Positions 60,504 to 64,000 of a stretch of DNA of 64,000 nucleotides are shown piece by piece. A program made the translations under genes and the position numbers. Position 1 is the first letter of the stretch; every line of letters starts with the position of its first letter. This DNA is from Eutypa lata (Eukaryota > Ascomycota > Sordariomycetes > Xylariales > Diatrypaceae). The notes beneath the pieces were generated by a model. It had not been told where the DNA came from, searched no databases, and saw only the letters and a program-made list of their open reading frames with translations. The stretch spans positions 682,001 through 746,000 of the forward strand of contig JAKULF010000014.1 of NCBI GenBank assembly GCA_022661535.1. Reading direction: 5' to 3'.

Positions 60504-61907
60504 TCACTCCTCCCAACCGATCACATCCTCAAACCAATCAAGTATAACTTGGTTGCTGAAAACGGCCGCACCGAGCGAGCAGTGCTCCCCCGCACCATCA
60601 GCAGACGTAAAGAGGTGGTAGGTAGCACGATCCGGACCCAACCTATCAGCGAGCTCTTTGGCCTGCCCGGGGAAGAACATATCGTTATCGGCATCACCGA
60701 CGAAGACGGGGGCCGTGATCTGGTCCACGACCCCCTCTAGGGTGTAACCCTGGGCCTTCGAGAACCAGTCGAAGGGGGTCTCGGCCTTGAAGGACCATAT
60801 GCCCTGCTCGATACCCCATTTCGCCGAAGTTGGGGTCGAAGGCTGTGCGAGGGCGTACTCGATGGCGTCGTTGAACGCCGTCGCGTTCCCCGAGCGGAAC
60901 AGGGCCACGGCGTCGGAACCGAACTGCTTCTCCAAGCCCTCGGCAAAACTGTAGATGCCGTCGAAGGCGATGACGGCCGCGGCACGGTGGTCGAAAGCCG
61001 CCGCCCGGGGAGCGAGATATCCTCCGAACGATGATCCCCAGAGCCCGATCTTATCAGCGTCGACTTCAGAGCGCGTCAGCGCGTAGTCTATCACGGGCGA
61101 GACGACCTTTTCCCAATTCGGGATGAAGCCGAGCTCTTGCTGGCGTCGCACTGTTGGTTGGCCGGGCCCTTCGTATGTGATCACGTTCATGCCGCGCTGC
61201 AAAATTGCTTCGCCGATCTGATGGTACATCTCCTCTTGGGAACCATCGAAGCCACTGCAGGCGATCATCGTAGGACGGCGACCGGGCAGGCCAGTGCCGT
61301 AGAAGATCGCAGGGACCTCGAAGCCGTCGGCCTGGATCGCGATCCTCTCGCCGGGTACGGGGAGTAGCGCAATAGCCGAATCGAATGCAGCAAGTTGTTG
61401 GGCCCAGAGCGAGTTGATCCTTGGGTCGCTCGCGTTGCCGTGCAGGAAGAAGTCGGCCGAGCGGTAGTAGGTGGCTTCTCGAAACAGGGCGTTCCTGGCT
61501 GAGATGGGGTACCGACTAGAGTCGATAGACTGGGCAGTGTTGTGAACCCTGGTAGCGAGGTTATAGAAAGCATCGTAGTAGCTGTCAAAATTGCCCGGTG
61601 CTATCTTGTTGGCGGCAACTAATACCTCGCCTATATCTCCGCCTTGGTAAGGCGCCCCGGCTAAGACTCGAAGGATCTCGAAGTGAAAGGAAGGGTCAGA
61701 GCTCAGTTGAAGCATAGAGTCCGTCGTACCGTTGTCTCTCTTAGCATGGTGTCCCATCTTGATATGAGGCAACGACCATGGAAGTCCCTGAAACTGCGCG
61801 TTAGAAAACATATCGTTCTTTCTTCACATCTGTAAAGGAGCCAGTGCTCTTACATGGACTAGGCTTGAGAAGCCCACAAGGAGTGTTGACGTGTGGAAGA
61901 TCTTCAT
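60504..61907 (-). CDS. secreted alpha/beta hydrolase (FrsA/dienelactone-type)
   Basis: Exons 61907-61854 and 61787-60504 give 445 aa. Exon 1 supplies a signal peptide (MKIFHTSTLLVGFSSLVHG), joined by a GTAAGA...CAG intron with a CTAAC branch. The body has the FrsA-like layout: an N-terminal helical region (APYQGGDIGEVLVAANKIAP), TYYRSADFFLHGN, then GLPGRRPTMIACSGFDGSQE and the nucleophile elbow LWGSSFGGYLAPRAAA. Acid and base are in VGDADNDMFFPGQ and GAGEHCSLGA. Related enzymes hydrolyse esters, amides or C-C bonds in small molecules; the fungal secreted members have no assigned substrate. The start at the first exon is preferred, as the internal ATG lacks a leader. Confidence 0.85.
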
Positions 61908-62347
61908 CTCGTTGGCTTGTTCTTACGGGTGGTATGTAGGAAGTGCTGCGCTGATGGTCCATTGCGAAAACCTTCATAGTCTACTGGGACAGTCTTGGCT
62001 TTTATACACGACAGTGAATCTTGGATCTCTTCATAAAGCACATATTATATCATTGAGGCAACCGATAAGTACATAGGGATCGTCTATGTTGGACAGCGGC
62101 ACAGCCCTACCACGTAGGTAAATGAGGCTGCTGAGCTGAAGGCTTTCGGTATGCACCGAGAACGAGAGCGAGAACGAGCGAGCAATCAAGCCAGCACATG
62201 AACGACACCCAATTAATTGCCTTTTAGCGTAGGATTTCCGTCAGCAACTAATTACGTAGTCGATTATTCTTTTTTTCTCTCCCCAATCGCTATTAAATCA
62301 TGGTTGTTATTATATTATGTATTATTATTATTATTATAACGATGAAT
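61908..62347. other. intergenic region
   Basis: Promoter of the hydrolase and the 3' end of the Zn2Cys6 gene. A (TTA)n run lies near 62318-62339. Confidence 0.4.
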
Positions 62348-63804
62348 TCATGTGTCTATCATCCGCAAAGGCCACTCCATGAGCTCATGCCACTTCCCCG
62401 TCAACTCATCGGCGATAGATCGGACTTCCTTCACCCCCGACTGCCCAATCCACCAAAACTGGTGATACTCTGCGAGCAAGGCGAAGTAATGCGCCAGAAT
62501 CACCAGGGCCCTGGGCGACCCGATGCGGACTAGGTCGATGTACTTCTTCTCTGCCAGCATGGGGAACATAATAAGCATTCTGCAGACGTTACCCGACGGG
62601 CCGTCCCGCTCAATTGCGTCGAGGACATCACCGATGGAGTCGAGCGTCTTTTCATAGACTGCCTGTGTATCTGCATCCCAGGGCTCATCAGGGGCCCCGT
62701 CGCTTTCGCTTAAGCTCCGGTCCATCAAGTGTGACAGGCGTCGACGCCCGCTACTGCCACTACTACCGCTATTACTACTGCTACTCTGACCGGGCTGTCT
62801 TTCCTTGCTGTGTATGTGCCGCGAGTTCTTGATCAGCTGAAAAGCCACCGACTGGGGTTCTATCCCTACGAGCCTCCAGGCCTCCTCGAAGATGGTGGTC
62901 GAGCTCTTCGTCACCACCAGCCACTCCCACGGCGGGGTGTACTGCCGGTAGTGGCGCGGCCGGTCCTGCAGCTGTATAGATGCGTAGGTGCGGATTAGGC
63001 AGGACGTCAGGCAGACGACGTCGACCGTCTCCCGGCTGATCTGCGCCAGCTCTTTCTTGTGTTCACGGATAGCCATGGAGAAGTACTTGTCCGCCACACC
63101 TTCTAAGGAGAGGCCGGCGTCCTTGCCGAGCTTCACCAAGTGCAGCGCTGCGATGGTGTACATTGAGTAGAGTAAGGCATCTGACTGGCACGCAAGCTCT
63201 GGGACCATCCTACATAAGGCGTTCCGCGAGACATCGTCGATCGCGATGGAGCTGCCCGTCTCGGTGACGTATTGATGCATCAGCTTCACCTCCAGCATTC
63301 GCCTCGCCCGGCTTTCCGGGGGATCCTCCTCATCGCTGCCGTCGTTCTCGGCCCCAGTGCCGAAGTACTCCTGCCCCGTAGACCCTTCTCGGCTCTCTGA
63401 TCTCTCGCGCGTCCCCGGGGAAGATGTGGGGGGGCTCTTATTCGAGGGCTTAGAGCTAGTGGGTCTTTTCTTCTGGAGCCCGTCGCGATCATAGACGCAA
63501 GGTAGCTGGTGCCGCTCACAATTATGACAAATGGGCTTCCCCTCATTGCACTGAAAACCCACATAATAGTTAATTCCGCTTTGTTAAAAGTAGCACTGCA
63601 TGTTCATGACTAGGCTTTTGGTAATAGATAGATAAGTAGCAAAAAAACACGCGAACACACCTTAACCCTCCGCGCTCGGCACCGCTGGCAACCAAACATG
63701 GACTTCTTGTGGCCCAACTTCGGGACCTTGTGGCTCGGAGCCGACGATGACGAGGTAGACTCCGGCGTCATTTCCGGGTATCCAGTATTAATATGATTGG
63801 TCAT
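62348..63804 (-). CDS. Zn2Cys6 transcription factor
   Basis: Exons 63804-63661 and 63550-62348 give 448 aa. The zinc cluster GCQRCRARRVK|CNEGKPICHNCERHQLPC has the C-x2-C-x6-C-x6-C-x2-C-x6-C pattern; the intron lies just before the third Cys. After a Ser/Pro-rich linker, the middle part carries LEVKLMHQYVTETGSSI and CQSDALLYSMYTIAALHLVKLGKD. This is the UPC2/sterol-uptake-like and fungal-specific factor organisation. It binds DNA at CGG-type sites as a dimer, but targets are unknown. A Ser/Gly-rich loop (SSSSNSGSSGSSGRRR) is inserted. It lies about 440 nt from the hydrolase, on the same strand and upstream. Confidence 0.88.
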
Positions 63805-64000
63805 TCATGAAAATCCCTCCCTTAGTACCAAAATTTTGTGTAGGCTTATATGGTTTAGTTATCTGCCTGGCCTCACAGTTGTACTCAGATGTCGGCAGGT
63901 ACGGCAATAAACCTAAGGTGTCACGGAGATCCACTGCTAGCTCACGGTGTGCTTCTTGGTCCCACTTCCTTATAGGCCTTGGTGCTTACATAATGTATTC
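63805..64000. other. upstream region of the Zn2Cys6 gene
   Basis: Part of its promoter; no other feature. Confidence 0.3.

Noticed and set aside
1..64000. CRISPR array or prokaryotic operon structure
   Set aside because: No repeat-spacer arrays and pervasive introns; the DNA is eukaryotic.
1..64000. Secondary-metabolite cluster
   Set aside because: No polyketide synthase, NRPS or terpene synthase is present; transporters, SDR and a Zn2Cys6 factor are scattered.

Overview
The window is nuclear DNA of a filamentous ascomycete (Pezizomycotina). Genes carry short spliceosomal introns (about 45-220 nt, mostly GTAAG-type donors, CTAAC branch sites and YAG acceptors). Family content is typical of that group: HET-domain protein, GH75 chitosanase, WSC protein, Zn2Cys6 regulator, DUF3632, YTP1-like protein, and MATA-type HMG boxes split by an intron inside a Ser codon. 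A sordariomycete is likely, but this is inference. GC-rich genes sit in long AT-rich, gene-poor spacers. All intron calls come from reading frame continuity and splice motifs, not from transcripts.

Layout. 0-12 kb: 3' end of an unknown gene, a five-exon MFS sugar transporter, a secreted DUF6055 HEFGH protein, a HET-domain protein, a DUF3632 protein and a GH75 chitosanase. 12-30.5 kb: a kinase-like protein lacking the catalytic Asp, an allantoate-permease-like MFS transporter, a GPI-type lysophospholipase, an F-box/2EXR-like protein, a small coiled-coil/zinc-knuckle protein, a MITE-like hairpin, a BTB-like protein and an orphan protein. 31-48 kb: three paralogous MATA-HMG genes (one decayed, two apparently intact) around a small broken cysteine-rich secreted protein, a copper transporter (Ctr) divergent from a ferric/cupric reductase, and a short-chain dehydrogenase. 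50-64 kb: a PEBP protein with a 10-nt microexon, an FMN-dependent alpha-hydroxyacid oxidase, a YTP1-like membrane protein, a two-WSC secreted protein, a secreted alpha/beta hydrolase and a Zn2Cys6 transcription factor.

How the genes work together. The clearest functional pair is Ctr plus the metalloreductase: reductase makes Cu(I), which Ctr imports, and the two share a 1-kb intergenic region. Sugar uptake, chitosan and phospholipid degradation and secreted proteins fit a saprotrophic or plant-associated life.

The most unusual signal is in the HMG family. All three paralogs have an in-frame TAG at the same place, between the conserved N-terminal region and the HMG box, with the same frame open on both sides. 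This could be stop-codon readthrough, or TAG could be the acceptor of an optional frame-neutral intron.
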